A stretch of 64,000 nt of DNA from Syngnathus acus (Eukaryota; Chordata; Actinopteri; Syngnathiformes; Syngnathidae). The stretch lies in the NCBI RefSeq assembly GCF_901709675.1, contig NC_051097.1, positions 10,270,039-10,334,038 of the forward strand. Direction: 5' to 3'. Position 1 is the stretch's first letter. Every line of letters starts with the position of its first letter. Positions 32,520 to 44,700 of this stretch are shown here, in pieces. Below the pieces are notes generated by a model. The model had not been told where the DNA came from and made no database searches. It saw only the letters and a program-made list of their open reading frames with translations. Made by a program: the position numbers and the translations under genes.

Positions 32520-32535
32520 GGCCCTTAAAAGAGCC
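32520..32535 (-). terminator. Histone 3' stem-loop of the second H2B
   Basis: The minus strand reads GGCTCT-TTTA-AGGGCC. The fourth stem pair is a U-G wobble, the rest are Watson-Crick. It lies 28 bases after the H2B stop. Confidence 0.9.
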
Positions 32536-32563
32536 GTTTTGTTGCACACCAAAGCGGGGTGTT

Positions 32564-32938
32564 TTACTTGGAGCTTGTGTACTTAGTGACCGCCTTGGTA
32601 CCCTCGGACACGGCGTGCTTCGCCAACTCGCCGGGTAGCAGGAGTCGCACAGCGGTTTGGATCTCCCTGGACGAGATGGTGGAACGTTTGTTGTAGTGAG
32701 TCAAACGAGAAGCCTCCGAAGCGATGCGCTCGAAGATGTCATTGACGAACGAGTTCATAATGCTCATGGCTTTCGATGAGATCCCAGTGTCAGGGTGAAC
32801 TTGCTTCAGCACCTTGTACACGTAGATTGCATAGCTCTCCTTCCTTCCCTTCCTTCTTCTCCTGCCCGGCTTGCCGGGGGCCTTGGAGACGGCTTTTTTG
32901 GAGCCCTTTTTGGGTGCTGACTTGACGGCATCAGGCAT
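32564..32938 (-). CDS. Histone H2B with an arginine-rich tail
   Basis: A 124-residue intronless H2B on the minus strand. The histone fold and C terminus match the first H2B almost exactly ([42 protein letters not shown]). The N-terminal tail differs: [15 protein letters not shown], then [14 protein letters not shown] where the usual H2B has GKKRK(R/K)(S/T)RKES, so several lysines are arginine. THYNK replaces AHYNK in the fold. It has its own octamer promoter and stem-loop, so it is a working gene and not a pseudogene. Whether it is germline-biased or just divergent is unknown. Confidence 0.97.
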   Translation of the reverse strand: MPDAVKSAPKKGSKKAVSKAPGKPGRRRRKGRKESYAIYVYKVLKQVHPDTGISSKAMSIMNSFVNDIFERIASEASRLTHYNKRSTISSREIQTAVRLLLPGELAKHAVSEGTKAVTKYTSSK

Positions 32939-32981
32939 GTTGGATCACAACGGGTTGATATCTGAATTGAGGAGCCTGTGT

Positions 32982-33209
32982 TCTTATGGACGCCCTCATG
33001 CAAATTTAACTGTGCGAACGCCACTCTGCGATTGGCTGGAATCTGGACTGTTGCATTTGACTCTTGTATTACTAACACGAATACAACTGTGACAACGTTC
33101 GTTCCTCATTGGACCGGAGCCACACTCGTTCCTCATTGGTGGACTGCTGAATCCACCTCGCTCCTTTCTCATTGGTGGGTGGACTGGATCCCTGCTTGTT
33201 GCTCATTGG
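32982..33209 (-). promoter_or_regulatory. Second H2B promoter: octamer and five CCAAT boxes
   Basis: On the minus strand an octamer ATTTGCAT (plus 32998-33005) lies 60 bases before the ATG, with a weak TATA-like CATAAGAA at plus 32980-32987. Upstream are five CCAAT boxes, all in the same orientation, at plus 33031, 33108, 33135, 33171 and 33205. Four of them sit in similar (T/G)CTCATTGG contexts, suggesting a small local amplification. Confidence 0.8.
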
Positions 33210-33748
33210 GCGCTTAATCATTTGGCTAGGACGTCGCTCTTGCTCTGTGTGCGTTTGCGTCTCGTTTTTACTTGTAAGAAATGAGTCAAGTTCATGCTGA
33301 CAGATGGGACGATTTAACAGGACTGCACCCTGTGCAATGGCTGGACACTTTATTTGAAAAGCACTGGAATAACAACATTTGTCCATTGTGAAATATTGCG
33401 TTGTCTAAGGCAGTTGTGTATCTTTGGAATTGGGAGCGGCATAACGACACAGAATGACACTGAATGTAGCTATTTGAACAAAAGGCTGTTATTATTACAA
33501 GAGGCCAATTAAAGCAATTTTTCAAATGATAATGTGCGGCTACACCTTAGGCAGCTATGACTGTCATGAGATCATTATGTGACTCACCTCACTTCCTTAA
33601 ACTGATGCTAGCTTGGGCTTATAAGCAATCTTAGCCATACAATCATTTATCCTATCTCAGATCTCAGCCAATCAGGCGATTGCTTGCTGGCCAAGCCTGT
33701 AAACGCAAAGGAAGTCTGCCATCTTTGTTCAAAGCAGTCATTTTTAAG

Positions 33749-33916
33749 TACCGTAATTTTCGGACTATAAGTCGCGGTTTTTTTCATAGTTTGGGTTGGG
33801 GGGCGACTTATACTCAGGAGCGACTTATATACATATGTTTTTTTTCACTTTTTTGGGCATTTTATGGCTGGTGCGACTTATACTCCGGTGCGACTTATAG
33901 TCCGAAAATTACGGTA
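33749..33916. mobile_element. Foldback MITE with TA target site
   Basis: Inverted repeats of about 26 bases (CCGTAATTTTCGGACTATAA... and its complement) bound a 164-base element flanked by TA on both sides, as for Tc1/mariner-type insertions. Inside, GCGACTTATA or its complement occurs five times (33767, 33803, 33820, 33873, 33890), so much of the element can fold on itself. There is no coding capacity. Similar ends are common in fish and other vertebrates; the family name is not assigned. The near-perfect ends suggest a fairly recent insertion. Confidence 0.8.
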
Positions 33917-36849
33917 ATGTTATCCAGATTTAAAAACAAATTAATCAGCCCTCAAAATTTAGCAACATGACATTTGGTAAGTATATGTATCGTACACAAT
34001 TGCACATGCATTATGGGGGAAAATGCTATATCTTTAGCATTTAGCCTACGTTTTTACCAAAACATTCAAACAAGTTTACCGAATATGTTGAAACAACTGC
34101 ATTTGAATGACTTTATCAATACAAATTTGCAGTACATTTGAACTACTTCACCGACTCGTTCGGACGACTTTGCAGTATGTTACTCGTCAAAAATTATTAC
34201 TTCACGTTGGCATGTCCACATTTCAGTTGGTCTGGAACGTATCCAGCGTAATTAAGATCATCTTTCTCACCGTGGGATGAAGGCCCCGCCCTCAGAACAA
34301 TTCACAGAGGTTCCCCTCAGGGCAGAAATGCGTCAATGTAATAACACCGCTGCTGAAACCCTAAATTACCGTCCCAGGAATGTGGCGTGACGGCGTCTTT
34401 TTATGACGGATGCAATTAAGCAAATCTTCAATTACATGGCAATTTGCTATTCATTACTTCAAAAACTTGTCCCAACTTGATCTTCTGTGTATTGTCAAAA
34501 TAAAGTAAAAAAAAAATCAATAAAACAACAGTTGCATCATGAGGAACGGAAAACGTTAAAAAGGTTTGACGCCAGTGCTGCTGCACAAAAAGTGTGATGA
34601 AAAGCTAACGTTGTCATTAGTTTGTTCTGGGGCGTGCCCGACATTCAGCAGGTAATGGGAACCGCCCCGTTCTTTTGGTTAAATGCTGCAATTAGAGTGA
34701 AATTAGCATGACCTTCATCATGTGAAGAAAGGAAGGTGGAGAAGAAAAAAACCCAAAGCCATTGTCACCATTGAATTCTATTTTCTTGAGAAGCACACAG
34801 CCAAGTGCCTCTCAAGGAACTGCAATAAAACTTTTGTATCCATATTCGCCTTACGAGTCACGCGGAAGAATTAAAGGCGCACTCTTGAATGAGAATTTAT
34901 CGAGGTGTCATGATGATGGTAACATGGACATGTGAAATCAAAACGCGGGCCGACGCCATTCTTGACATAGTCGATGATGTGAGAGCTTTTGTGCTCCGGA
35001 GCCGGCTATTCCACAAAGTCAAATTTGCTGTCACCTTGGCATTCTGTGAGTGCATATGACCCTGGGGGCTGTGCTGTGCTGCTGTGTTTGCAAAGTTGAA
35101 CTTTTGAACGCTCGTTTTTAATCTTTCTGTGCGGCCCGGAATAAAATAAGAGGGTGTGCACACTTGTCCAACGACATCAATTCGATTTTTCTGGCTCACT
35201 TGAGGTTACATTAACGCGAGGACGACAAAAACTAGGGGGACGAGCGACTGCTAAAACTATGACATCATCGTTTCCAATATAACATTTCTGGCATGCCGAG
35301 CTGAAGATGGATAAGTGTGGCTTTCGTATTTCGACTTTTCTCTGAATCAATGCCACCTTTGTTTCACTGAGCAGTGGTTTGAGTTAACAAAGACACGCTT
35401 GCATAACCACAAGTCATTTTGCTGAGACTTCGTGACCTCTAAATTTTTTTTTTAAGAAATGTTGACACTCAAATAATTTGTACAAAAATGGTTTTTGAAT
35501 GAAAATGTCTATTTGTGTGTTATTTAGTAAGGTTAATAATAGCAGTGTAACTGATTAGTGTTCGGGGCGTGAAAAGAATCTTGACCTTTGCCAAATGTCC
35601 TCAAGAGCAACTGAATGTTATATTTATCCCGAGTCAAAGCACGCCTACGTAATTATCATTCCAGCGGAATGGCGCGTCTTTGCAATTTATCTGATTAACG
35701 TTCACCAAATCTGCTTCCTGTTGAACCAGCCGGGTCGCATGAGATGAAATTACGTCTCGACATGTATGCCTGACGATAGATAAATATCAGCGATAGATAA
35801 ATATCAGGGAATGTTCAGGGACTGCGCATAGTTTTCAATTTGACTTGGTTTATCTTTAGATCACTTTTCAAACTTTACCCCAAGAAAATGATCAAAGTTG
35901 ATGAATTTGTGATGGAAATATTGACTATATCAACATGAACATTTCATCATTTTGTTATTTCTTTTGACTTTTTGCATTACTTTTTATTTATTTGCTATTG
36001 TCTAATTTTTTTTTTTTAATTTTCCATTTTTGCCAGAAATATTGATTATATCAACATGAACATTTAGTAATCATTTTTAGTATTTCTTTTGATCTTGTGT
36101 TAACTTTTATTTATTTACTAGTTTTGTTATTTTCCATTTTTTTCAATTTTCCATTTCTTTTTTCCCTTTTTAATTTTCCATTATTTTTCAGTTTTTGAAT
36201 TTCCCATCTTTATTTTCTTTTTTATCAATCCAATTTTTTTTCTTTTCTTTTGTATTGTACTATTTTTTTTATTTTTCTGTCTGATGTTTGTAGTTAACTT
36301 TTATATTACATACTAAACTTAATTTTGCTTGTTGATGCTTTTTTTTCAAAGCAACAAATCTTTACAACAGGATTGATCCTGTGACAAATGAAATAATAAA
36401 TCTTGAAATAGAATGTCCAACAATCTAACCTCAGTTAAAATGTTCCATTTCTCGTTTACACGCAAACAATACGCCTACATATCAGCGTGGCGTTCTGTTA
36501 TTTGCTCTGTAAAATATCTTCACATTTCATCAAACGCTTCCGTGAACATCTTCGCGTAAAGTGACCCGCCCGCCGAACAAGACCCAGTACTCGATTTGGG
36601 CCAGTTGAACAACTTCTTGAGCCAAATTGTGCCGTGTGGTCGATTTCAGCGTTGCACTTGTTTGGTAGCTGGTCGAACCGGTCGAACCGTCGAAATCTTA
36701 ACGGAGGGACGTTGAAATAAGCAGCCTCTGTCTGTCGTCCTGTCAAATATTTTGTGAACAGCCGCCGGGACGTACGTGCGTGCGGGTGCTTGTGTGTTGC
36801 AGTGCTTTCGGATGCTGCTGACTAATTGGTACCCTCATTTACGCTCATA
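33917..36849. other. Intergenic, histone cluster to the ARID gene
   Basis: No exon is recognised. It holds AT-rich DNA, a duplicated T-rich block (35915-36290) and, at the end, the presumed promoter and 5' UTR of the ARID gene, GC-richer from about 36.56 kb. Confidence 0.55.
35915..36290. repeat. T-rich tandem repeat, 121-base period then TTTTCCATT units
   Basis: A unit starting GAAATATTGA(C/T)TATATCAAC at 35915 recurs at 36036, with TATTTCTTTTGA and CTTTTATTTATTT in register. After that, short variants of AATTTTCCATTTTT repeat several times up to about 36.29 kb. Confidence 0.65.
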
Positions 36850-39599
36850 ATGGAAATGGTGAGTAAAGGAAGGTTGATGTGATTTTTGCATGGAATCATT
36901 TGAGGGTTAGGATTGGATGTTGGGTTAGGATTTGTTTTGGCCTCATATCACAATTTCCTAAGTCATTTTGAACTTCGAATAGGCTAACAATTTGGAGAAA
37001 AGGTTTGGGGTTAGGATTGGGATAGATTTAGGATTTGGATTTACACTTCGGGATTATGATTTGGAGTAGGGGTATGGATTAGAGCTACGTTTGCAAGATC
37101 GGGCTTCAGGATAGGTTGCAGATTTGGGTTAGGATTTGGGATTAGGATTTTAGGGAAGGGATTGATCAGTATTTTTTTTAATATTGATGTTTCCTAGGCA
37201 CATAGAGCCAAGGCTCAGCTGGGGGTCCCAGAGGAGTTGATGGGCATGACCGAGGAGGCCTTTCTGACCAATCTCTACCTTTTCATGAAGAAGCGAGACA
37301 CACCCATCGAGAGGATCCCTCATCTGGGCTTCAAACAAAGTACTTGAGTGTTTTGAAATTGTTGGTAGACTGAACAAAAAAAAATTGACATCAAATATGA
37401 TTACGTTATTGTGATTGAATCGACTCTAAGGTGCCGTTGTTCTTTTCTTCCAGTCGATCTATTTGTGATGTTCAAGACAGTCAGAGACTTGGGGGGTTAT
37501 CACCAGGTACGTTTTATGGCTTTGAGTCACGAAGCACCTTTTTGGGTTGTCGTGTAACGTGGAGACGACTAATGGGGCTTTTCTCTGGACAGGTGACGTC
37601 TCAACAGCTTTGGAAGCAGGTCTACAACTCGCTAGGAGGGAACCCTCGCAGCACCAGCGCCGCCACCTGCACCCGCCGCCATTACGAGAAGTGAGTCAAG
37701 TGGGGAGGGGGTCAATTCAATCTGGAAACTGACATGCGGCTATCTGGAATAGACTGCTGCTGGCCTACGAGTGCCACCTGAAGGGAATGCAGATGAACGT
37801 GGTGTCGCCGCATGTGGTCGAGCACTACCGTTACCACGGCTACGGCTTGGAGGAGGACATCGAGGCAAGGGCGCTCAAACGCAAGATGATGTCACTGCCC
37901 ATGCACCATCAGGTTGGTCACGTTATTTCTTTCTGGGGGAGAAGAAAGATGTTTAAAGCGGATGGGGCATGGGCTCCATTTTGAGTCCGGGTTTCGGATT
38001 AGTATCGGTAGATGTCTGATAATAGTTTAGTCGAGGCAGAATAGCGCCAGAGGTAAGCGGACATGTCCAGAGCGTAACATTTTAACAACCGGGTCACGCC
38101 CTTACGTGTGAATTTACCAGGGAGGCAATTGATAGAGAAACCTGCAATTATAGATTAACCTCATTCAGTATGTGATTGCGTAACTAAATTCTTGGTTAAT
38201 ACTAATGATAGACTGTCGAGTATGTTTGTGGTTAGGTTTGTAGTTCCGGTTTGATCAAATCAGAGGATGATGGAGGCAGACTAGGTCACCAGAGAAGCTA
38301 GTGGGGTATGACTAAATGAAGCACTTTGCTCTCCCACAGAATCATCCCAACCTCCAGCCAGGTCCTCCTCACCCCGTCTTTCCTCTCCAACTGCCACATC
38401 CCAACTGCTATCACTCAGGCGGCGCTATGCTGCCGCCTTACGTTCCCATGTCACCTTCCATGATGACCCCACACAGCCCTCAGACGGGCCCCCCGCCCAA
38501 ATTCACCTTCCCCGCCTACGCTCCGGCTCAGACGGAACGAGTGAGGCCTTTGGACCACTTGCGCTTCCTGGCCGAGCAGTACAAGTCGTCGTCGGGACTG
38601 AGCGAGCCTCTCAATCTGAGTATTAAAGCTGAGAGTCAGAGGATGGATGGGAATCCAAAATCGTCCTTCTCCCCACCCATGGCCAGCAAGAACCCAAAGT
38701 TTCTCAACATGCCCTCTTCGCTGTACACGCGGCTGCACTCGCAGGTAGCGAGGAAGGACGGCGCCAAGAAGCCGGACCAGGCAGTGGAGGTTGGAGCCGC
38801 GCCGTACCTCACCAGGGCCAGGGAGGACTTTGTGGTGGACCTCACCTCCAGCAGTAGTCCAGAGTTTGACAGCACCCTGACAACGAGGGCCGACGGTCGC
38901 ACCTGCTTCACCAAGCAGAGTCCGACAGAGTACCAAGTGCAAGACGAGGGTCCAGCGGCAAAGAAACCAAACATCCAGCCTTGCCCGCCTCCCGGAAACC
39001 ACGGAAAAATGGAGATCGAGATCCCCCTGTCCGTGTTCCGCAATTGGCTGCGGACCTACGGCCCCCCGGGCGCGACTTACGACCCCAAGCAGCTACCTCG
39101 CCTCTTGCAGGAGGTGTCGCAACAGAACAAGTACCTGCACCCGGGACAGGTTTTCTTTCACCCCGACTTCCATCGGCGGAGCATCGAAGACCTCAGGGTG
39201 CCGGACAAAAAGGAGCCAAGTCCAAACATCCTGACACCCACAATTCGCCACATCCCCAGCCAAAATCATTTCACCACCTTCGCAATGCCTTTGAAAGCCA
39301 GCGCCGTTCCGGAGGCTTCTCGGTTTTCCCAGCCAGAAGTGACGATGTCATCGAGCGGCCTCAAACCGCCGTCTTATTGGGAGGCCTCCGCTAAAGACAA
39401 ACAAGCGCCCAGGAGCCCCAGTCCGGTTCCGCGCGATCTCTCGGTAACAACGAGCCATCAGAGAGACGGCGAGCCCAATCGGCGGAAGGCGGCGGAGGCA
39501 AAGAACTCACTGATGAATTCCAGCTCGGCCGCCTCCATGCTGCACCTCACTAGCGAGGAGGTGATGAAGCTCAAGAAAATCATCTCCAACTCCACGTGA
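36850..39599 (+). CDS. ARID-domain protein of ARID5 type, probably arid6
   Basis: A likely nuclear DNA-binding regulator. Six exons join in frame to 573 residues: 36850-36858, 37198-37339, 37454-37506, 37593-37690, 37753-37912 and 38340-39599. The ARID domain fills about residues 20-120, with RDTPIERIPHLGFKQIDLFV, GGYHQVTSQQLWKQVYNSLG and STSAATCTRRHYEKLLLAYE, closest to ARID5A/5B. The long last exon is Pro/Ser-rich, contains EPLNLSIKAE (a CtBP-type PxDLS-like motif), a conserved-looking MEIEIPLSVFRNWLRTYGPP and a terminal HLTSEEVMKLKKIISN. It lacks the long N-terminal region of ARID5B. Fish and some other vertebrates have a short gene of this kind called arid6, not kept in human; the name is my best guess. 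The first coding exon holds only three codons. AATAAA is at 39722. Confidence 0.85.
36902..37157 (+). repeat. Degenerate GGGTTAGGATTTGG-type repeat in ARID-gene intron 1
   Basis: Imperfect copies of GGTTAGGATT(T/G)GG, several with telomere-like GGGTTAGG, are spread along the intron up to the exon 2 acceptor. The strand is rich in short G runs. Confidence 0.7.
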
Positions 39600-41799
39600 C
39601 CATGGAGGGGGGGATTTTTGTATTTTCTTTTTTTTTACCCACATTTAAACTAACAAGTATTCCTCCTTCAATTGTTTAACATTCCAATGACAGAATGGGC
39701 AACTGAAAGAGTCACGTTTCAAATAAAGGCCAAATATCCAGTCCTCTTCTTGTGTCTTGTTTTTCTAAGAGGACGGAAAATTCTCGCTCTTTCACAAGAC
39801 GAGTAATTGCGCACCACACCTAAACCATAGCAACAATTAAGTTGCATATAAAAAAAAAAAACAATGTGGGAATCATAAAGGTTGAGCATTTGACTGATAG
39901 CTGGCTTCGTGCCAAGTGGCGTCAAAATACACACCTCACTTGAGCTATGTTGTGAAGCCGCCGCCGCCGCCGCCTTATTTGAATAATACTAATCTTCTGT
40001 CACACACATGCAAATAAACACGCTATGAGGATATGAAGTAACAAAGCAATTGGGATGGTTTTGGCTCGCCATCTGTGTCATGGGGGAAAAAAAAAATGGT
40101 ATTAAAGTATAACTTATTTCATTTGTCTTCCGTGGCATTTAAAAGTATTATTTATATCTTTTTTCTCACGGTCTGAGCTAACAAAAGATTGAATTTTTCC
40201 TGTGCGACATCAATTAAAATGATCTAATTATTTCTATTGACTAAATGGCAGACTGAGGGAAAAAAAAAATATTTGATTTTGTTTTACTTCCTTTAAAGTG
40301 AGAAGTTGACATACACGTCATTGGTATTTTTTTTGTTATCATATTTAAAACTGTAAAATGGACGTCAACTGTTTTGGATCAACGTCCACAAGCTTCTCAC
40401 GATTGTTAGCCGGAATTCTGGCCATTCGGCAAAACAAAACTCATGTGAATGAGCCGTTAAGATTTGTTTGTAAGAACAGCTTGTGCCTTATTTAATTGCC
40501 TTTCCACAAAGAGACCAATCTTGGGAAACAGAACCAACAGGTCGCTGATGCCAATATGTAATTACGTCTCGTCTGAAGTTTCTCCCTTGGTAACGACAAT
40601 GCGAGAAATGTTGGCGCCTTGCGTGAGTAAAAGGCCATTTGTCCTCCTATTTAAACAAGCCATACTTTTTGGAAAAAACATGTCATTTGTAAAAATATGT
40701 AAAGATTACGACATTTTCCAGTACCAAATTACAGCATGGGTGAGTTGTTTTGTTTTTGTTACCATGCTGGCTATGATTGCAAACCAGATTAAAAACAAAA
40801 AAACATCTGCCGTATCAGACTCAGGATCAAATATTCCAAATATGTTTTGCTGAAACTCAATGGAATGTTACAGACAGATTTGACAGAATATTTTAAGCTT
40901 TAGGGGAAATTTAGGAGACATTATTTGTATCCGGGCATAGGTGGAGAACTGGATTTGTACCTTTGGCTAAATGCCATGCTGCAATTTTATGCACTGTTTG
41001 TTTATCACTTTTGCTTTATACATACAAGGAACAAGGTATAGAAGGAACAACCACTTTTTTAGGTGTTACGCAAGCCTATTTATTGACATGATCAGATTTT
41101 GCGTGCTTGTTTTAGGCACTACCGGGCAATCTGACAACCTGCGATAACATTTTGCTGCCACATCGCAGTGAAGATCTAAGATTTCCTACAGTCGCAAGGC
41201 CATAAATAGATTTGAACACGCTCACTCAGCCCTGCTGGTCAACATAGTGAAAAGTAGCTCAAAGCCAATTATGTGGTCATGTTTGGCGCCGCCAATTAGC
41301 AGCGGCAGTATAATTAGCTTGTTTTGTAAAGTCGAAACTGGGTACGGAAAACACCTGTAGACCTGTTTTGGGGTTTGTTTGGAACGTAAAGGAACTATTT
41401 AGTCAGGCGTTACAGGAAAGGAAAACCAAAACAAAACTTTATCTGCATTCAATTGCATAATTAGCTCAAGTTTCGTTGAGCTCAATGAAAGGTGGTTTTA
41501 TGTGTATTGTGTTGAAAAGGCCTGTTTTAAAAAAAATAAATTAAAAAAAGGCACAGAAGAGGAGGTTGCTGTTGCTTCACATTATTACACAGTCTGCGGT
41601 CCCACGTCAAAAAAAATAAATAAATGCTGCACATTGAGAATGCAAGACACACAAAAAGTTTGCGACATTGGGCTTTGGGCTCAGATGGACCTAAATGGAA
41701 CCATAACAAGTCAAGGGAACAAGTTCACCCAAAGCTGAAAAACTTTTTGGAGAAGTGCATGTTGGAAACGAAAGGTAACGGAAGGTAAATGAGTGCGTG
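39600..41799. other. ARID gene 3' UTR and intergenic region
   Basis: This region lies between two converging genes (ARID gene +, bdp1 -) and holds both 3' UTRs. AATAAA at 39722-39727 is the likely ARID-gene polyadenylation signal. A (CCG)n run is at 39958-39974. TTTATT near 41075 could be a bdp1 signal. No further exon is seen. Confidence 0.55.
39958..39974. repeat. CCG microsatellite
   Basis: CCG is repeated five to six times in noncoding DNA. Confidence 0.85.
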
Positions 41800-44700
41800 T
41801 CACGTTTCGTTCACTTCGGTGAAAATGTCACTTAGGAAGTACTGGGACACGTCGGTGGGCTCCTCTTGGACTGCCACGCCGTCGCCGTGACGACACGACG
41901 AAACCTACAACACACGCGCAAGAGTTTTAGCTAAGCGCTGTATAAAATTGAGAATCTGTTCTCCGTTGGGTTAAATAAAGGTAAAGCGCAAAAACGGGGG
42001 GAATAAATGCCACTGAGGTTTTTCACGAGCCTGCAGATGGCGCTCTTGAGCACTGCTTACCTCAGTTGAAGCCAGCGAGGGACTAGCTGATGCTTGCGAT
42101 GCCATTGTTAATGACTCGGGCTCCGCTTTGATTTGTGTCGTCTCCGGTTGGGAGGCCGCCGCCCGCTTTCTGGGCATACTTTTACTAACGTTCGGTCGGC
42201 GCGAAGCCACTCTGCCTCGACGTGACTCGGACCGGGCAGCGCTGCTTGTCGTCGTCAGGAAGGAGAGGAGGCCTTTGGGTCCCCTATGGGAAAGTTGAAC
42301 GTGAACAATCTGTGTGATATTGCTTAATTGCTGTCTTGTTGTTGTCTTGAACTTTCATCACCTTTGCGGAGAACTTGTAACAGCTGAGGTGGTCGTGTCT
42401 TCACTTCCTGCAAGTGGCCCTGGATGTTCTGTGACTTCACTCTGGGAAAATAGAAGACCAGAAAATGGACTTAGAAATGCCTGCCCAGCCCATCATACAA
42501 AAATCCTGCAATGCCAGCGCTCCACTGTTACCGTGGCGACAGCCATCTCCTCACAAAGGACGCTAGGTGGGGAACGGCTCGGCCCTGCAACCGCACTCTC
42601 CTCAGCATGGCTGCGAAGACAAAGAAGCACCATCATAATCCACGCAAGGTATCCCACGGCAGCCATTTTGGACAGTTCTGACCTGTGCTGCGCTGATGGT
42701 TCCGCCCGGGGGGGCCGATGAGGAGATTCATCCAGCGGGACTTCCGTCAGGGACAGTATGAAGAAGGGCTCGTCCGTGTCTGACGCCTGTGGCAGCGCTG
42801 AGGTGACGGAACTCGTTTCAGAGCCAAGCGGTGCGATAACAATGACATTCATTCCGCACGCCATTATTCTTCAGTCTCAATTAAAATACGAACAAAAGCG
42901 AGTTCTTAGCGTGACCAATACAACAATAACCACAAATTTTCCAGGCTTTTATTTTGTAAAATCATATTTTTGGGGCTCCGGCAATACTTAGTTACTTGAC
43001 TTACTGTCTGGGAATACTGTAAGACTTGCAGATGCTTGGTTTGCTCCGGTGCTTGACGCCGAATCATCCTGTGGACGGACATTGGGTGAGACAGAAACCA
43101 ACACTCCAGATTCCAAATTCAAACGCTTAACAGAAAGTCTGACATTTGTTAAATAGGTCAAATAGATTGAAATAAAGTTGCGACCTGGGCTGGTGCCAAA
43201 CTCTCTGATGTAGCGCAGGCAGCCTGAACTTGATTGTCAGCGCCCTCTAGTGGCTTCGACAAGACAGTCGCTTGCCCTCGAGGACCAGGACAGAAACAGA
43301 ATTAAAAATTCTAAAACTCTATGAGCAAGTTTTCCCGATGGAGGGTGTCAAACCTGCTCCTGTTTTGACCGCCGCTTGTCGGGACTGCCGAGCGCCGCGC
43401 CCGACGTTGGGCTTGGGTTTAACGAGCCTGCTTCGTCTCATCGCGGAGGTTTTGGGCAACAAAGTCTCGTCGGTGCTGTCAGGACAAAAGGGGAATTTTC
43501 AGATAGCAAATTCATGTTAGTAACTTTTGAAGGCGACAAATGATGGTTACATGGAGTCGATCTCGTGATAGTCTGGAGTTCCACGACTTTTAAAAACATT
43601 CTGCTCACCATTTGGGGGCTTGAGATTCTCCGCTCACTGGATTTGCTTCAGAAGTTCCAGAACTCTCCCGGCCTGAATCTGGCTTTGTGATGTTTAACGG
43701 GAGGCTGTCAGCTGTGGAATTTAAAGAAGTCGCCGTCATCGTGTCCTGCTGAGGAGAGATGTTTGCCGTTGTTTCCTGGCCCACTGCTGGATTTTCACCA
43801 GTTTGAGCTTCAATAATGGACAACGTGGACATTTCCACTGTTTGACAGTCTGAGGTTACATTGGAGGCTTCATCCAGTCCATCCTTTGACCGAGCGGCGG
43901 ACGCCGAGTTGGGTCGGACTTTGGGTGAAGAATAGACACCGTGGCCTGGTTCTTGCGCGGAGGAACAAGTCGGAGGTGCTTTGACTTCAGCTGTTGCTTT
44001 GCGAGTGGATTCGAGATCCGACAATGTGCTTGGTTCTTTTGTGCTTTGAGATTTAGACGGCAAGCTTCTGGATATCTGCAGGTTTGGTTTGACCTTTGCG
44101 AATCGACTTCTTCTGGAAACAACTTTGCTCGGGTTCAGACTTTCGGGTAACTCTTGCATGGTGCTGTCGTTTTGGTCCGAAGATTTATTTGATTCTTCGG
44201 CCTGGGGTTGGGCGACAGCAGCTTTAGATGCCTCCTGGTCATTATTCCGACCACTTTCAACTGCGTCAGAATCTTTGGACTTTGTCTCGTTTGTGGTAAG
44301 TCCGGATATTTCCTTCTCACTGTGAGTCGGTTCCTCTGGTTTCTGACTTTTTGATTCTTCCCGCATGGCAGTGTCAACTGGTCCACCTTCTAGGAGCAAA
44401 GCTGTCTTTGAGGCTTCGGCTTGGACTTCAAGAGCTGCTTCAGAATTGGGACCTCTTTCAAGGGCATCAGCTTCTGCGGACTTTGCGTCACTTGATACGT
44501 TGACCGTGGTCTCACTAGAAGGCGATTCTGGTGTCTCTAAAGATGCTGGCCGTGGTTCGACTTCAGCTGTTGATTTCAAAGTGGCTTCCAGATCTGGCGA
44601 CGGGCGAGTTTCTTTCGCAGTCTGAGGTTTAGGCTGTGTACTTCTGGTTATTTGTGAAAGGTTTGGTTTTGGCTTGACCTTTGGGAACCGACTCCTGGTC

